Shown: positions 13,796 through 31,545 of the stretch, piece by piece
Layout: every line of letters begins with the position of its first letter
Position numbering within the stretch: position 1 is the first letter of the stretch
From: Halocaridina rubra
Lineage: Eukaryota > Arthropoda > Malacostraca > Decapoda > Atyidae
Length of the DNA: 64,000 bases
Reading direction: 5' to 3'
Assembly: GCA_037179515.1 (NCBI GenBank)
Contig: JAXCGZ010009486.1
Span: 105,001 to 169,000, forward strand
Translations under genes and position numbers: made by a program
The notes under the pieces: model-generated
What the model was told of the DNA's origin: nothing
Database searches by the model: none
The model's input: only the letters and a program-made list of their open reading frames with translations

Positions 13796-13820
13796 ACACA
13801 CACACACACACACACACACA
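13794..13820. repeat. (CA)n microsatellite
   Basis: Separates the S1 repeat from a family A fragment that begins exactly at its end. Confidence 0.97.
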
Positions 13821-14101
13821 CGATATTTTGATATGGCTGGCTCTAGAACTAGAGGTCATAGTTTGAAGCTTCGTAAGAAAACTTCTTCGCAGGATGTAAG
13901 GAAATACTTTTTCAGTGTAAGAGTAGTTGATAATTGGAATTGGCTAAGCGAGGAGGTAGTTAATGCTATCTCAATCCATAGTTTTAAGGACAGGTATGAT
14001 AAGTATGACTAAGTATAAAATGGAACCGATCAGGAGACGGGAAGATACGAGCTTTGGGCTCTTTCCCGTAAACACAATTAGGTAATCACAATTAGGTAAT
14101 C
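13821..14101 (+). mobile_element. LINE family A, 3' fragment between CA arrays
   Basis: Contains the last 62 or so codons of ORF2 (YFDMAGSRTRGHSLKLRKK to DKYD), the 3' UTR, and two tail units ending AATCAC. It is bounded by (CA)n on both sides. The open frame at 13788-14012 is this ORF2 tail read in from the CA array. Confidence 0.9.
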
Positions 14102-14114
14102 ACACACACACACA

Positions 14115-14168
<54 letters not shown>
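14098..14168. repeat. (CA)n microsatellite
   Basis: Continues directly from the tail of one family A copy and ends at the truncated 5' end of the next. Confidence 0.97.
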
Positions 14169-14170
<2 letters not shown>

Positions 14171-15793
14171 CAGATTGCAGTGATAGAAGCTCAAGGGCCG
14201 GTATTAGAGAATATCAACCTTATAGCCACAGAGGTATGCAAAGCGCTGATGGATTTAGATGTTCATAAAGCTACAGGTCCTGATGACATATCCCCTCATG
14301 TGCTTAAAAAATGCGCAAACACAATATCAGTGGCACTAAGTATCATATTTAAGGAGTCACTGGAGTCGGGGGAGATTCCAAGATGCTGGAAACAAGCAAA
14401 TGTGATACCTATCTTCAAAAAGGGAAGGAGGGATACGGCTCTGAACTATAGACCTGTTTCCTTGACCAGCATAGTTTGCAAAGTTATGGAGAAACTACTA
14501 AGGAAACATATCTCTCTTCACTTGGAATCCTTCAACTTTTTGTCAGTGAGGCAACATGGCTTCAGAGAAGGTAGATCAACAGTAACAAACTTATTAGAAT
14601 TTTATGATGAAGTAAGCCAAATTTTACAGGAAAGAGAGGGCTGGGCAGATTGCATATTCCTAGACTTCCAGAAAGCGTTTGACACTGTTCCACATGGGAG
14701 ACTTATTAGGAAGCTGCAATCAATGGCTAGAATAGGTGGAAATGTTTTGGAATGGATAAAAACTTACTTAGAAGGAAGGGAACAGAGGGTTAGAGTAAGA
14801 CACAGTGTCTGAATGGAGAAGAGTTAGTAGTGGAGTTCCACAGGGTTCAGTTTTAGGGCCACTTTTGTTCCTTGTATATGTAAATGACCTACCAGAGTCT
14901 GTAAATTCATTCATGAATATGTTTGCAGATGATGCAAAGATTGTGAAGAAAGTAAAAAACGAGAGCAATGGTAGAGAACTTCAAGAGGATCTAAATAATC
15001 TGCATGAGTGGTCAGAAAAGTGGCTAATGAAATTCAATACTTCAAAATGTAAGGTAATGAGAATGGGTACAAGTGCAAGAAGGCCCAAGCTTGACTACTC
15101 GGTGGCTGGAGTACAACTTCAAAAGACAGAAAATGAGAGAGATCTAGGAGTAAACATACTGGCAGATTTGTCTCCAGAAATACATATAAATGGCATAGTA
15201 AGGGCAGCATATGCATTCTTATCAAATGTAAGGGTAGCCTTCAGGCACATGGACAAGGAAATGTTCAGAAATATTTATGTAACCTACGTGAGGCCAAAAC
15301 TCGAATATGCAGCCCCCTTTTGGAATCCGCACTTGAAAAAGCACATAGCTAAGCTTGAAAAAGTTCAAAGACATGCCACGAAACTGGTGCCAGAAATACG
15401 CAATCTCAGTTATGATGAGAGGCTGAGGGAATTAGACTTACAATCACTGGAAGCTAGAAGAGTGAGGGGGGATATGGTGACAGTCTTTAAATTCCTTCAT
15501 GGTTATGATAGAGTGGATAGGGATCGATATTTTGATATGGCTGGCTCTAGAACTAGAGGTCATAGTTTGAAACTTCGTAAGAAAACTTCTTTGCAGGATG
15601 TAAGGAAATACTTTTTCAGTGTAAGAGTAGTTGATAATTGGAATTGGCTAAGCGAGGAGGTAGTTAATGCTATCTCAATCCATAGTTTTAAGGACAGGTA
15701 TGATAAGTATCACTAAGTCTAAAATGGAACCGATCAGGAGACGGGAAGATACGAGCTTTGGGCTCTTTCCCGTAAACACAATTAGTTAATCAC
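14169..15793 (+). mobile_element. LINE family A, copy with 2-bp frameshift
   Basis: 5'-truncated copy. It begins in the linker before the RT (ATTGCAGTGATAGAAGC) and runs to the tail (AATTAGTTAATCACACACA). CA repeats bound both ends. Sequence is very close to the minus-strand copies at 1-5128. Confidence 0.92.
14180..15716 (+). pseudogene. LINE family A reverse transcriptase, split by a frameshift at about 14805
   Basis: The first frame (14180-14812) carries GPDDISPHVLK, IPIFKKG, YRPVSLTSI and LDFQKAFDTVPHGRL. It stops early because 2 bp are missing in the GACACTCAGTGTCTG segment seen in copy 2. The second frame (14805-15716) continues with SGVPQGSVLGPLLF, MFADDAKIV and the full C-terminal region. 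All catalytic residues remain, so this one small deletion is the visible disabling change, besides loss of the endonuclease by truncation. Confidence 0.85.
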
Positions 15794-15800
15794 ACACATA

Positions 15801-16096
<296 letters not shown>

Positions 16097-16141
16097 TGTG
16101 TGTGTGTGTGTGCGCGCGTTTCTCGGGAAGCACGTGAATAC

Positions 16142-16142
<1 letters not shown>

Positions 16143-16214
<72 letters not shown>
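16143..16214. repeat. (GA)n microsatellite
   Basis: About 36 GA units. Confidence 0.97.
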
Positions 16215-16219
<5 letters not shown>

Positions 16220-16434
16220 GTAAAGTTTATAACCTCGGGTCAGCCTGGTCATAGAGGATTTAAAGGGATATCTTAAGCCAGCACCTGTGTGACCTTTCAT
16301 CTCTTCTTGTTTTCGCTCAACCTATTCCTCCATTTGAGACCAGTTTGCTATCTACATGATCAGTTGAGGTTCCATAGAACCTTCAGGGTTCCTCTAGGCC
16401 ACCAAAGGCTCCACAACTTATAGTTTTTTTTTTT

Positions 16435-16570
16435 TTTTCAATTTGGGGGTGAACACAGATGGATTGGAATTGGGGAATTAAGGCTGGATGCCCTTCCAAT
16501 CCCTCAACCTTTGACGTGCGACCATCACCTCCCGAGTCAAGCACTGTGTTACGCTACGGCGATCCCCTTT
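16435..16570 (-). mobile_element. SINE-like dispersed repeat (first of two copies)
   Basis: Shares TTGGGG..GGGGAATTAAG, a CCATCACC(T)CCCGA-type block and CGGCGATCCCC with 31195-31330. On the minus strand it starts in a tRNA-like fashion (GCCGTAGCGTAACACAGTG). Family not known to me. Confidence 0.5.
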
Positions 16571-16605
16571 CATAAACTATACTAGTAAAAAAAATATGGT
16601 GGGCA

Positions 16606-17250
16606 GACAAATGTTCACCAATATTCACAAGACAGGTGCTCACTAGATATATTCACAAGGCAAAGGCTCACAAGACAAAGGCTCACTAGGCAAAAATTCA
16701 CAAGACAAGTGCTCACTAGACATGTCCACAATGCAAATGTTCACAAGACAAATGCTCACTAGACATGTTCACAATGCAAAAGTTCACAAGACTAAAGCTC
16801 TCTAGACATGTTCACAATACAAAAGTTCACAACACAAATGCTCACTAGACATTTCCACAATGCAAAAGTTCACAAGACAAATGCTCACTAGGCATGTCCA
16901 CAGTGCAAAAGTTTACAAGACAAATGCTCACTAAGCATGTCCACAATGCAAAAGTTCACAAGACAAATGCTCACTAGACATGTCCACAATGCAAAAGTTC
17001 ACAAGACAACTGCTCACTAGACATGTTGACAACACAAAAGTTCACAAGACAAATTCTCACTAGACATGTTCACAACGCAAAAGTTCACAACACAAATGCT
17101 CTCTAAACATGTTCAAAAGGCAAAAGTTCGCAAGATTAATGCTCACAAGACAATAGCTTACAAGAGAAATATTCACACGCTAAAATGTTTTCATGGTAAA
17201 TGCTCCCAAGACAGTCACAACTCTAAAGGGAAGTGTGTTCAAAAGCTCAC
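16606..17250. repeat. 43-bp minisatellite
   Basis: About a dozen diverged units built on TTCACAAGACAAATGCTCAC followed by TAGACATGTYCACAATGCAA and AAG. The period is 43 bp, for example TTCACAAG at 16740 and 16783. Both flanks degrade. Confidence 0.92.
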
Positions 17251-17317
17251 AGTGTAATTTTGTGGAGTGTGTTATTTACAAAGTGCGGCATGCTAAATAT
17301 CATAAAGATATTCATAT

Positions 17318-17440
17318 TTTGCCCCTGACCGGGATTCAAACCTAGGAAACACAATCAATGTGCCAGTACGCTACCAACTAAGGTATCTTAAGATCGAATC
17401 CCGGCCAGGGTCATTATATGTTTTATGTTTTCACGTAGGT
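17318..17440 (+). mobile_element. tRNA-like S1 repeat
   Basis: GATCGAATCCCGGCCAGGGT (17393-17412) is followed by the S1 words ATATGTTTTATGTTTTCAC. An inverted CTGACCGGGATTCAAACC lies upstream at 17326-17343, so two heads may face each other. Confidence 0.5.
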
Positions 17441-17714
17441 CAGGTAAATTAGATGAGGTTAGGTTATTTGATAATTTTCATATTTTTTCCAAGTCATGTA
17501 TTATTTATTTGCTTCATTGCTAAACTTTCCAATATGTTCATCGTAATTCGATGCTAAAGTAAAATTTGCTTGTGTTTGTAATAAGTGACCCACTTAAAAT
17601 ATGTACATTATCAAATGGCAAAATGAAACAACTTTGATTTTAAGTTAGTTTTTAAGGAGTATCCTTATTCATTAATTATGTTGTTAGTATGGCAGACCGT
17701 GTATTGCCAGTTAG

Positions 17715-19857
17715 TAAGAACATAAGAAAAGAGAACACTGCAACATGCCTACTGGCACACTCAAGGCAGCTGCATTTTTGACTGAAGATCTCAACATGTC
17801 ACACATATTCTCTTCTCTTCTATTGTTTTCAAAGCATAAAGCACTAACCTATTCATACCAACCCTTCATCTGTCATATGCCTGTCTAACCTACATTTGAA
17901 GGTGTCTAAGGTATTGGCATTTATTATACTACCAGGAAGCCTGTTCCATCTATTAGCTACTCTATTACCAAACCAATTTTTACCAATTTCCTTAACCTAA
18001 ATTTATCAAGTTTAAACCCATTATTTCGAGTTCTGTTTTGATCTTGAATTTTTAAAACTTTATTAAATATCACCCATGTTAATCCCTTTAAACCATTTAT
18101 ATACCTCAACCATATCCCCCCTAACTCTACGCCTCTCTAGAGAATGTAGATTGGGTTATTTTTTTTTTTAAGCCTGTCTTCATATGATAGATTTCTGATA
18201 TAGTGCATCATCTTGGTCATTCTTCGCTGCACTCTCTCCAAGGATTCAATTTCCATCCTATAATAGGGTGACCAGAATTGCACAGCATAATCCAGATGGG
18301 GCCTAACTAATGCAAGATAGAGCTGTAAAATAACCTTTTCCGTCTTATTGCTAACACTTCTTGAGATAAATCCTAAAATTCTGTTTGCTTTATTTCTGTA
18401 CGCTGTACATTGCTCTCCTGGCTTAAGATTACTATTCACAAGAAGACCTAAATCCCTCTTACACTGAGAGCTCATGATTTCATGGTTAGTTAGCTTATAA
18501 CTCGTATTGTCTATTATAGTACCCATTTTTACTACTTTACATTTTTCAACATTAAATTCTATTTGCCACTTCTCCGACTATTCAAATAATTTATTTAGAT
18601 CTTCTTGTAAAGCATGAATATCTTCTTTTCCATTTATAATTCTACCTATTTTAGTGTCATCTGCGAATTTACTTAGGTTACTACCGATATCCGAATCCAG
18701 ATCATTTAGATATGTGATGAATAATAGAAGACCAAGTACCAAGCCTTGTGGTACCCCGCTAGTAACTGAGCCTCACTCCGATTTCTCTCCATTTATACAA
18801 ACCCTTTGTTTCCTGTCCATTAACCATTCTTTGATCTATCTGAGAACATCACCTCCTATACCATGAGCTTCAAGCTTTTTCAATAGTCCTTTATGAGGAA
18901 CAGTATCAAAATCTTTACTAAAATCTAGATATAATGTATCGTACTCTTTGCCACTATCAACTGCCTCGTGAACTTCTGAGTAAAAAGACAGTAAGTTTGT
19001 AAGACACGAAAAACCATTTAGAAACCCGTGTTGTGAGTGTTTTATCAGGCTGTGTAATTCTAGATGTGCCCTTATTTTATTTGCAATGATGGATTTTAGA
19101 AGCTTACCCACTGTTGACGTCAAACTTACAGGTCTATAGTTTTTCTTTTTAACCCGTTCTCCTTTTTTTAAATATTTGTACCAAATCTGCCAATTTCCAC
19201 TCCTTGGGTACCAATCCTAATTTTATTGAATTTTTGAATAGTGCAGTTGGTGGATAACTAAGCTCTGCTTTGCACTCCTTTAATACTCTAGCATAAATGT
19301 CACCAAATCCCGGAGATTTATGAGCCTTTAGTTTATCTATTTCTTTTATTACATCCTCCCTTGTAATATTTATTGTACTAAGTATATTATCGGGACTGTC
19401 TGTGTATATGGATACTACCTCTGGAATATATTCTAAGATTAGAAATATTTATTTAAACATGTACACATTTATCCATCATTATCCGTGATATGACCTCCTC
19501 CTATTCTATCTGTAGTGCGATCCGCATTATATAGTTTATATCCATTAAATATGTGTTCAACTTTAAGATGTTTGCTCTCTAAATTAATCCAACTTTAACT
19601 AATGCATATTATATCCTTCTCGCTACTTACTATGGCTCTCAGTTCCTCTATCTTGTTACCTAAATTGCGGCTATTTGTATAATATACCTTTAAAATTTCT
19701 CTATGCTTATCCTTCTTGTGGCCATTCTTTTTGTTAAGTTTTGGTCTATTTACCAAATGGTAATTATCCTTAAACTCCCGGTTATTAAACTCACTATTTA
19801 CAGTATACCCCTACTGACTAATTTCTGTGCACAGTGCATGCTTTTAAACACTGTTTT
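17715..19857 (-). mobile_element. CR1-like LINE family B, internally deleted copy
   Basis: Ends at 17715 in AAGAACATAAG (a reverse-complement octamer unit) and shares the CTGCAACATGCC words. RT fragments run from about 18000 to 19430. The N-terminal endonuclease part (NSRNLGNKIEELRAIV, near 19650) follows. The segment between endonuclease and RT is missing, with a junction near 19435. The copy starts near 19857, matching the start of ORF2 in the copy at 37058. Confidence 0.82.
18137..19430 (-). pseudogene. CR1-like reverse transcriptase remnants
   Basis: Two open pieces remain: 19123-18836 (TSTVGKLLKSIIANKIRA to the LDFSKDFDTVPHK block) and 18526-18137 (the post-palm region). The catalytic FADD block lies between them in a broken frame. 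Several frameshifts and an A-rich slippage near 18165 make this a dead copy. Confidence 0.75.
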
Positions 19858-20209
<352 letters not shown>

Positions 20210-20485
20210 ACTTTTTCCGTGTAAATGAAGCGAAAATCTTAATTTTTTTTTCTAGCACACAAGCTTTTCCTGTGCTTGTATCACTTTAAAATCATATTAC
20301 AAGATGAATTTATTTTGCGAGATAACTTCTGCAACAATGCTTTCTTAGACTAACTGTAGAGGATGATACTAACATATTAAGAAATTACGATAGCAAAGTC
20401 AGAGACATAAAACTGTCTCTTGTTAAAGTCACAAAATAGTATTCAAATGACATCCAACGTGATAAAAATTCACACGCATTTCGTT

Positions 20486-20489
<4 letters not shown>

Positions 20490-20578
<89 letters not shown>
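20490..20578. repeat. (AT)n microsatellite
   Basis: Ends exactly at the left arm of the 104-bp inverted repeat that follows. Confidence 0.98.
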
Positions 20579-20838
<260 letters not shown>

Positions 20839-20950
20839 CTATTCTTCTTCGTCTACATCTTTTCCCACTTCTATGTGGGGTCGATGTTTCCGGCCAGTTT
20901 TCTGCATTTGTTTCTGTCCCATACCTCATCACCCAACAAAGCTTTAGACC

Positions 20951-22577
20951 TCAGGTCGTCATTGATGCAATCCATCCACCTACGCTCTGGTCTCCCTCTC
21001 CTTTCCTACCCTGTATATCCATTTCCATCACCCTCCTCCCAACATACTGTTCATCTCTCCTAACGACATGACCATACCATCTTAGTCTACTTTCTTGTAT
21101 TTTATCTGATATTTCTCTAAATTTTGAGATACCTCTAATTACCTCGTTTCTGATCTTATCGCTTCTTGTCACCCCACTCATCCATCTCAACATCCTCATC
21201 TCTGCCACATCCATTTTTTTCTATTGTGTCTTCTTTATAGCCCATGTCTCTGCTCCATACATCATCTCAGGTCTCACAACTGTCTTATGCACTTTACCCC
21301 TCAACTTAATCCCTATTCTCCTGTCGCACAGCACCCCAGACACTTTCTTCCAGTTCTTCCATCCCGCTTGTATTCTGTGGGTTATTTCTGTCTCTAGGTC
21401 ACCATCCTCTGCTACTGTTGATCCCAAATACTTGAACTTTTCAACTCTTTTCAACACCTTCCCCTGCAAATTGACCTCCTCATCCTCTTCGTCTCTCAAC
21501 CTCAAGTACTCTGTCTTCTTCCTGCTGATTTTCAGTCCTCTATCCTCCATCACTCTTCTCCACTCCTCAAGCTTCTCCTCCACTACCTCTCGTCTGTTGC
21601 TGCACAGTACAATGTCTTCTGCAAAGAGCATACACCATGGAGACTGATCTCTAATACCCTGGGTTACTACATCCAAGACCAGATCAAATAGATATGGACT
21701 CAAAGCAGACCCTTGATGCAGACCATCATTTACTGAGAGACTTTTCGTCAAGCCCACACTGCTCATAACATTTGCCTCTGCCCTCTCATACATATCTTGG
21801 ATGATTCTTACATATTTCTCGGGGACTCCCTTTTCTCTAATACACCTCCACACCTCTTGACGTGGTACTCGATCATATGCCTTTTCCAGGTCAATGAAGA
21901 CCATATGCAGTCCTTTCTGTTTCTCCCTATGCTTTCCCATCATTTGTCTCAAGGCAAATATGGCATCCACTGTCCCTCTTCCAGGCATGAAGCCAAACTG
22001 TTCATCCCCAATTGTTGTTACCTCTCTTGAGTCTCCTCTCTATGATCTTCTCCCATATCTTCATAGTATGACTTAACAACTTTATACCTCTATAGTTTCC
22101 ACACTCTTGAATGTCTCCCTTCCCTTTATAGATTGGGATGATTAAGATTCCTCTCCACTCCTCTGGCATCTTTTCCTGACTTAAGATCTTTTGCATTAAG
22201 TTCCACAAGATATCTATGCCTTCCTCTCAAAGACTCTTCCATACCTCCACTGGCATCTTATCAGGTTCTGCTGTCTTTCCATTTTTCATTTTCCTTACTG
22301 ACCGCTCTACCTCTCTTCTAGCAACCTTTGTTGTAACTGCTTCATTTGGAAGTCCATCTTCAAATACTGCTTTTAGGTTCTCTTCATTTAGTAATCCTTC
22401 AAAATAAGTTTCCCATCTGCTTTTTATTTCATCCTCTTCTGCTAGAACTACTCCATAGTTATCCTTTATTTGTCTTACTTGGGTCAAGTCCTTGGTTGCA
22501 GCATCTCGGACCTTGGTAATTCGCCATATTTTCTTCTCTCCTTCTGGTGTTTCCAGCTCTTCATAGACTTCATTCAA
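20951..22577 (-). pseudogene. RTE-like reverse transcriptase, broken, altered catalytic motif
   Basis: Three frames follow each other: 22577-22227 (linker to the KMKNGKTAEPDKMPVEVWK block), 22208-22002 (PEEWRGILIIPIYKGKGD, YRGIKLLSHT) and 21988-21221 (MPGRGTVDAIF, FIDLEKAYDRVPR, HQGSALSPYLF, palm, thumb YGAETWA). A C-terminal piece follows at 21214-20951 ([11 protein letters not shown]). The palm reads LFAEDIVL, so the first of the two catalytic Asp residues is Glu (near 21620). Frame breaks and this substitution indicate a dead copy. Confidence 0.82.
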
Positions 22578-22694
22578 TTTATCTGCCTTTGCTTTTGCTA
22601 CTGCTCTCCTTGCCTCCTTCTTTGCCTGTTTGTACTCTTCTTTATCCTGCTCCAGGCCTGATAAATCTATCTTTTTCTCAGCTTCTTTCTTGTT

Positions 22695-23603
22695 CTACAC
22701 CCATTCTTGCACTTCCTCATTCCACCACCATGACTGTTTATCATTTGGGGATTTCCTTCCTGATGACTTTCCAAGTACCTCCTCACCAACCCTCAAAATC
22801 ACCTTACTATTCTCTGTCCACCATTCTTGTACATCTTCATGCAACCTTATCACTTCCAACACTCTTCCCTTAAACATAGCTCTCAGCTCTGCATTTTTCA
22901 ATCTCCACCACTTTATCTTTGGGTCCATCCTCGGTTTCTTACTTTTCCTACATTTCCTGAGCCTGCAATCAGTTACTACTATCCTATGTTGCACTGCTAC
23001 ACTCTCCCCATTTATTTTTTTACAGTTGCTAATCTCCTTCAGATGGTCTCTCCTACACAAAAATAAATCTATCTGGCTTTCCCTTCCACCACTAATGTAT
23101 GTAACCAATATGTTTACCTTTTTCTCAAAGAATGTGTTGACCAATACCAGATCAAATGCCACTGCAAAATCAATCACTCTCTCTCTTCCCTCATTTCTCT
23201 CACCCACCCCCCAGCCCCCATGAACTCTACCTATCCCAGTCCTCCCAACTCCCAAGTGGCCATTTGGATCTCCTCCCAAAATTACCCTCTCCCTTATAAG
23301 GATTGTTCTAAGCTCCTGGTCCATCTCCTTCCAAAATGCATCCTTCACCTCCGCTGTACAACCAGTTTGTGGGGCATAGGCACATACCACATTAACTACC
23401 GTTTCTCCCAGTCCCAGCTTTAAACTCATAATTCTGTCACTCTTTCTATTCACACCAAGTAAGCTTTCCTTCAGGTCTTTGGATAGTATTATTCCTACAC
23501 CATTCCTCCCTTCCTCATTTGCTCCACTATAGAACAATTTGCAACCCTCACCCAGTTCCCTTGCCTTATTTCCTTTCCACCTGGTCTCCTGCACACACAG
23601 CAC
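22695..23603 (-). pseudogene. RTE-like endonuclease domain (interrupted)
   Basis: Open for about 300 residues, with CVQETRWKG (catalytic Glu), a GVGIILSK block, a GGDPNGHLG block (Asp/Asn) and SQIDLFLCRR. It lacks the first strand of the fold because a family A fragment inserted at 23603. The open frame continues 18 residues past that point (to 23657), but those residues are antisense LINE sequence. The usual terminal Asp-His block reads TDCRL here. Confidence 0.8.
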
Positions 23604-24076
23604 TCGAATCCGCACTTGAAAAAGCACATAGCTAAGCTTGAAAAAGTTCAAAGACATGCCACGAAACTGGTGCCAGAAATACGCAATCTCAGTTATGATG
23701 AGAGGCTGAGGGAATTAGACTTACCATCACTCGAAGCTAGAAGAGTGAGGGGGGATATGGTGACAGTCTTTAAATTCCTTCATGGTTATGATAGAGTGGA
23801 TAGGGATCAATATTTTGATATGGCTGGCTCTAGAACTAGAGGTCATAGTTTGAAGCTTGGTAAGAAAACTTCTTTGCAGGATGTAAGGAAATACTTTTTC
23901 AGTGTAAGAGTAGTTGATAATTGGAATTGGCTAAGCGAGGAGGTAGTTAATGCTATCTCAATCCATAGTTTTAAGGACAGGTATGATAAGTATGACTAAG
24001 TATAAAATGGAACCGATCAGGAGACGGGAAGATACGAGCTTTGGGCTCTTTCCCGTAAACACAATTAGGTAATCAT
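23604..24076 (+). mobile_element. LINE family A 3' fragment inserted in the RTE-like element
   Basis: Begins at CCGCACTTGAAAAAGCAC and carries 127 codons of the ORF2 C-terminus (23616-23999, ending DKYD). It ends with one tail unit AATTAGGTAATCA. The flanking RTE frame rejoins on removal, with about AAT(T) shared at both junctions. CACACACAG lies about 10 bp from the insertion point. Confidence 0.88.
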
Positions 24077-24286
24077 AAAAATTCTCCTCCTCTCCATCAG
24101 GTCCACCAATTCTCGCCCCTTCCCAGTCATCGTGCCCACCCTCAGCACCACCTCTGACACTCTCCCTCGAGCTTGCCTCTTTAACCCAGGCTGCCCATGA
24201 CGTGGTAGCCCTTGCTGTCTTTCCGGAGTTAGGCGAAGCCCCAACGCGTCGCCTAAGGGGAACGCCCTATTATGGTGATTATTCTC

Positions 24287-25092
<806 letters not shown>

Positions 25093-25135
25093 ATATATAT
25101 ATATTTTCGTTGTTTTATTTAATGGGCTTTTCCTA

Positions 25136-25136
<1 letters not shown>

Positions 25137-25221
<85 letters not shown>
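25137..25221. repeat. (AT)n microsatellite
   Basis: Preceded by GTTTTATTTAATGGGCTTTTCCTACCA, a decayed match to the right arm of palindrome P2. Confidence 0.97.
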
Positions 25222-25223
<2 letters not shown>

Positions 25224-25359
25224 TATAACGACAATGCATATCTTGTTCACAACGACAAAACATGACATGTTTGTAAAAAGCAAAAGTCCCGTTTATTCAA
25301 TGCTTAAGACAACCTGATGTGACGTAATGAAACAAAGGCTTTATATTTGTCATTATTAG

Positions 25360-25479
<120 letters not shown>

Positions 25480-25499
25480 TATTTTATATAAGACATATA

Positions 25500-25665
25500 A
25501 TTACTGTGCCAAGGCGCTACCAACTACACTGAAGATCTGAAGAAATTTTAAAGTCCCTGTCAGAGGTAAGATATGATTCATGTTTTCCCCTATGTTGATG
25601 TGTTTATTTTATTATTATTGATGCCTATATAGCTGGGATTTGAATTAAATGTGAAAAACAAATTC
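25500..25665 (+). mobile_element. S1 repeat, decayed head, clear body
   Basis: A weak tRNA-like head (GGCGCTACCAACTAC, AAAGTCCCTGTCAGAGGT) is followed by ATGATTCATGTTTTC..GTTGATGTGTTTATTTTATT and GATGCCTATATAGCTGGG, which is the most complete S1 body seen. Confidence 0.6.
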
Positions 25666-25774
25666 AGTAGTGAACTTAGAGAAGCTGTAATATGAACACA
25701 AAAGTATTCAGAAAGAATATGTTCATGCCTAGTATAGCAGTTAAGCTGTAAGGTTTGCTTCTCCTTTAGACCCT

Positions 25775-26173
<399 letters not shown>

Positions 26174-26175
<2 letters not shown>

Positions 26176-26328
26176 AGGAAGCCCATGAGTGAAACAAAAC
26201 TTATAAAACAATGCAATATTTCGGATCCTAACTGGATCCTTTCTCAAGCACAACTTGAGAAGGGATCCAGTTAGGATCCGAAATATAGCATTGTTTTATA
26301 AGTTTTGTTTCACTGATGGGCTTCCTTA
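26174..26328. mobile_element. 155-bp near-perfect palindrome P2
   Basis: Arms of 77 bp around a centre at 26251, with three mismatches that I can see. Each arm carries GGATCCTAACTGGATCC-type sequence and GTTTTGTTTCACT. AT arrays lie on both sides, so it is a hairpin between two AT repeats. Confidence 0.88.
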
Positions 26329-26358
26329 TTATTTAGTGCTGTATGATAACAGTTTGTA

Positions 26359-30291
<3,933 letters not shown>

Positions 30292-30489
30292 TGCATTGAA
30301 AAAATATACAACATAGTAGTCAATATATTTGGTCGCTTAAACCATTTTTTCTTTAAATTAGGGATTTTGAATATAAAAGAGAACTCCATAATCATCTGTC
30401 CAGGATAGTTTGATGTGTAGTCTCCTTCAGTAATGTTTTTTTTTTTTTCTATAACTACATCAGCACCGAATATTTTTGGGAATTCGCTA

Positions 30490-30640
30490 CACATCTCTTA
30501 TTATCCCTTCACATCTGACAAGTTATAACACTCCCCATATCGGTTTCTCTTTACATCATGTGTGTCTTCCCAGACCCTATGAGGGCAGATTTATTTATTT
30601 ATTTATTTTGGTCCGTCCCGGTGTCTCAATCATATAATAT
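30490..30640. mobile_element. foldback element (FB) right-arm fragment
   Basis: ACACATCTCTTATTATCCC, TTCACATCTGACAAGT and TTTGGTCCGTCCCGGTGTC match the right arm of the complete FB element (50350-50490). Confidence 0.65.
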
Positions 30641-31190
30641 AATAAAAATTAATATTGGAATGATTAGACGGAGGAGGCCGATGTAAAGGCCTCAGTTACA
30701 ATCGTGCAATATGTAGCGTTCAGCAAAACAAACTATATTCAGTTATCCCTTTTATTTTAGTGAGAAAGTAGTTGAATATGATTATGTGTTTCGTTGTAGA
30801 TATGGAAAGTGAACCAATAAAAAAATATGACTTATTTACTTAAGCACGGAAATTATTAGGATTATGGAGAAGGAAGGACCGATGCAAAGGCACCCCCTCA
30901 CATCACTCACTTTTCAAAGAACTCGTACAATTTACTTCTTTCTTGTGTATTTGTCTACTGTGTTAATATCATGGTAATAGTTGAGTTACTAGTGTTTTAT
31001 GAACTTTGTAACTAATAGGGGGGGGGGATATTGCTTTGGTATATGGATGGATGTATTGTTATAATTAACCAACGACTGTGATTAATTTTAATGTCATTTT
31101 CTAATGTCTTGATTTGGATTATTAGGTTTGGTAAGTCATTTCACTACCTGTAGAGAGCAAGTTGTTAGATTTTTCTTTACCTTTTATATC
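30641..31190. other. gene-free stretch
   Basis: Two similar blocks (GATTAGACGGAGGAGGCCGATG near 30662; ATTATGGAGAAGGAAGGACCGATG near 30860) suggest one diverged duplication about 200 bp apart. No gene seen. Confidence 0.45.
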
Positions 31191-31194
31191 AATT

Positions 31195-31335
31195 TGTACC
31201 CATTTTGGGGTGGGCACATGGACTAGAACTGGGGAATTAAGTCTGGAATCCCAACCTGTTGCCCCACAGCAGACACGAACATAGGTCCGTCACCCTCCGA
31301 ACTGAGCACCCTATAACAGCGGTCCCCTCATTTGT
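31195..31335. mobile_element. SINE-like dispersed repeat (second copy)
   Basis: Matches 16435-16570 in the same order of blocks (TTTTGGGGTGGGCACATGGA, GGGGAATTAAGTCTGGA, CGGTCCCC). Confidence 0.5.
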
Positions 31336-31545
31336 CAACAGCATCTGGCATTCCCCGCCGGATACCCATCCAAGTTCTGACCAGACCCAACGTGGCTTAG
31401 CCTTGCTGACCGAAAGAAAAGCACCTTACCCATTGTGGTATGTCTCTCGGCGGGTTGTTATATATTTCGACATAACCCTCTTGAGCTTCTATTGAAGAAG
31501 GGTTTTGGAAATGCATCAGACTGCCAAATGGGTCATTGGTGACGT

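Noticed and set aside
16606..17250. 43-bp repeats as a CRISPR-like array
   Set aside because: Units are contiguous with no unique spacers, they diverge from one another, and the surroundings are eukaryotic with no cas genes.
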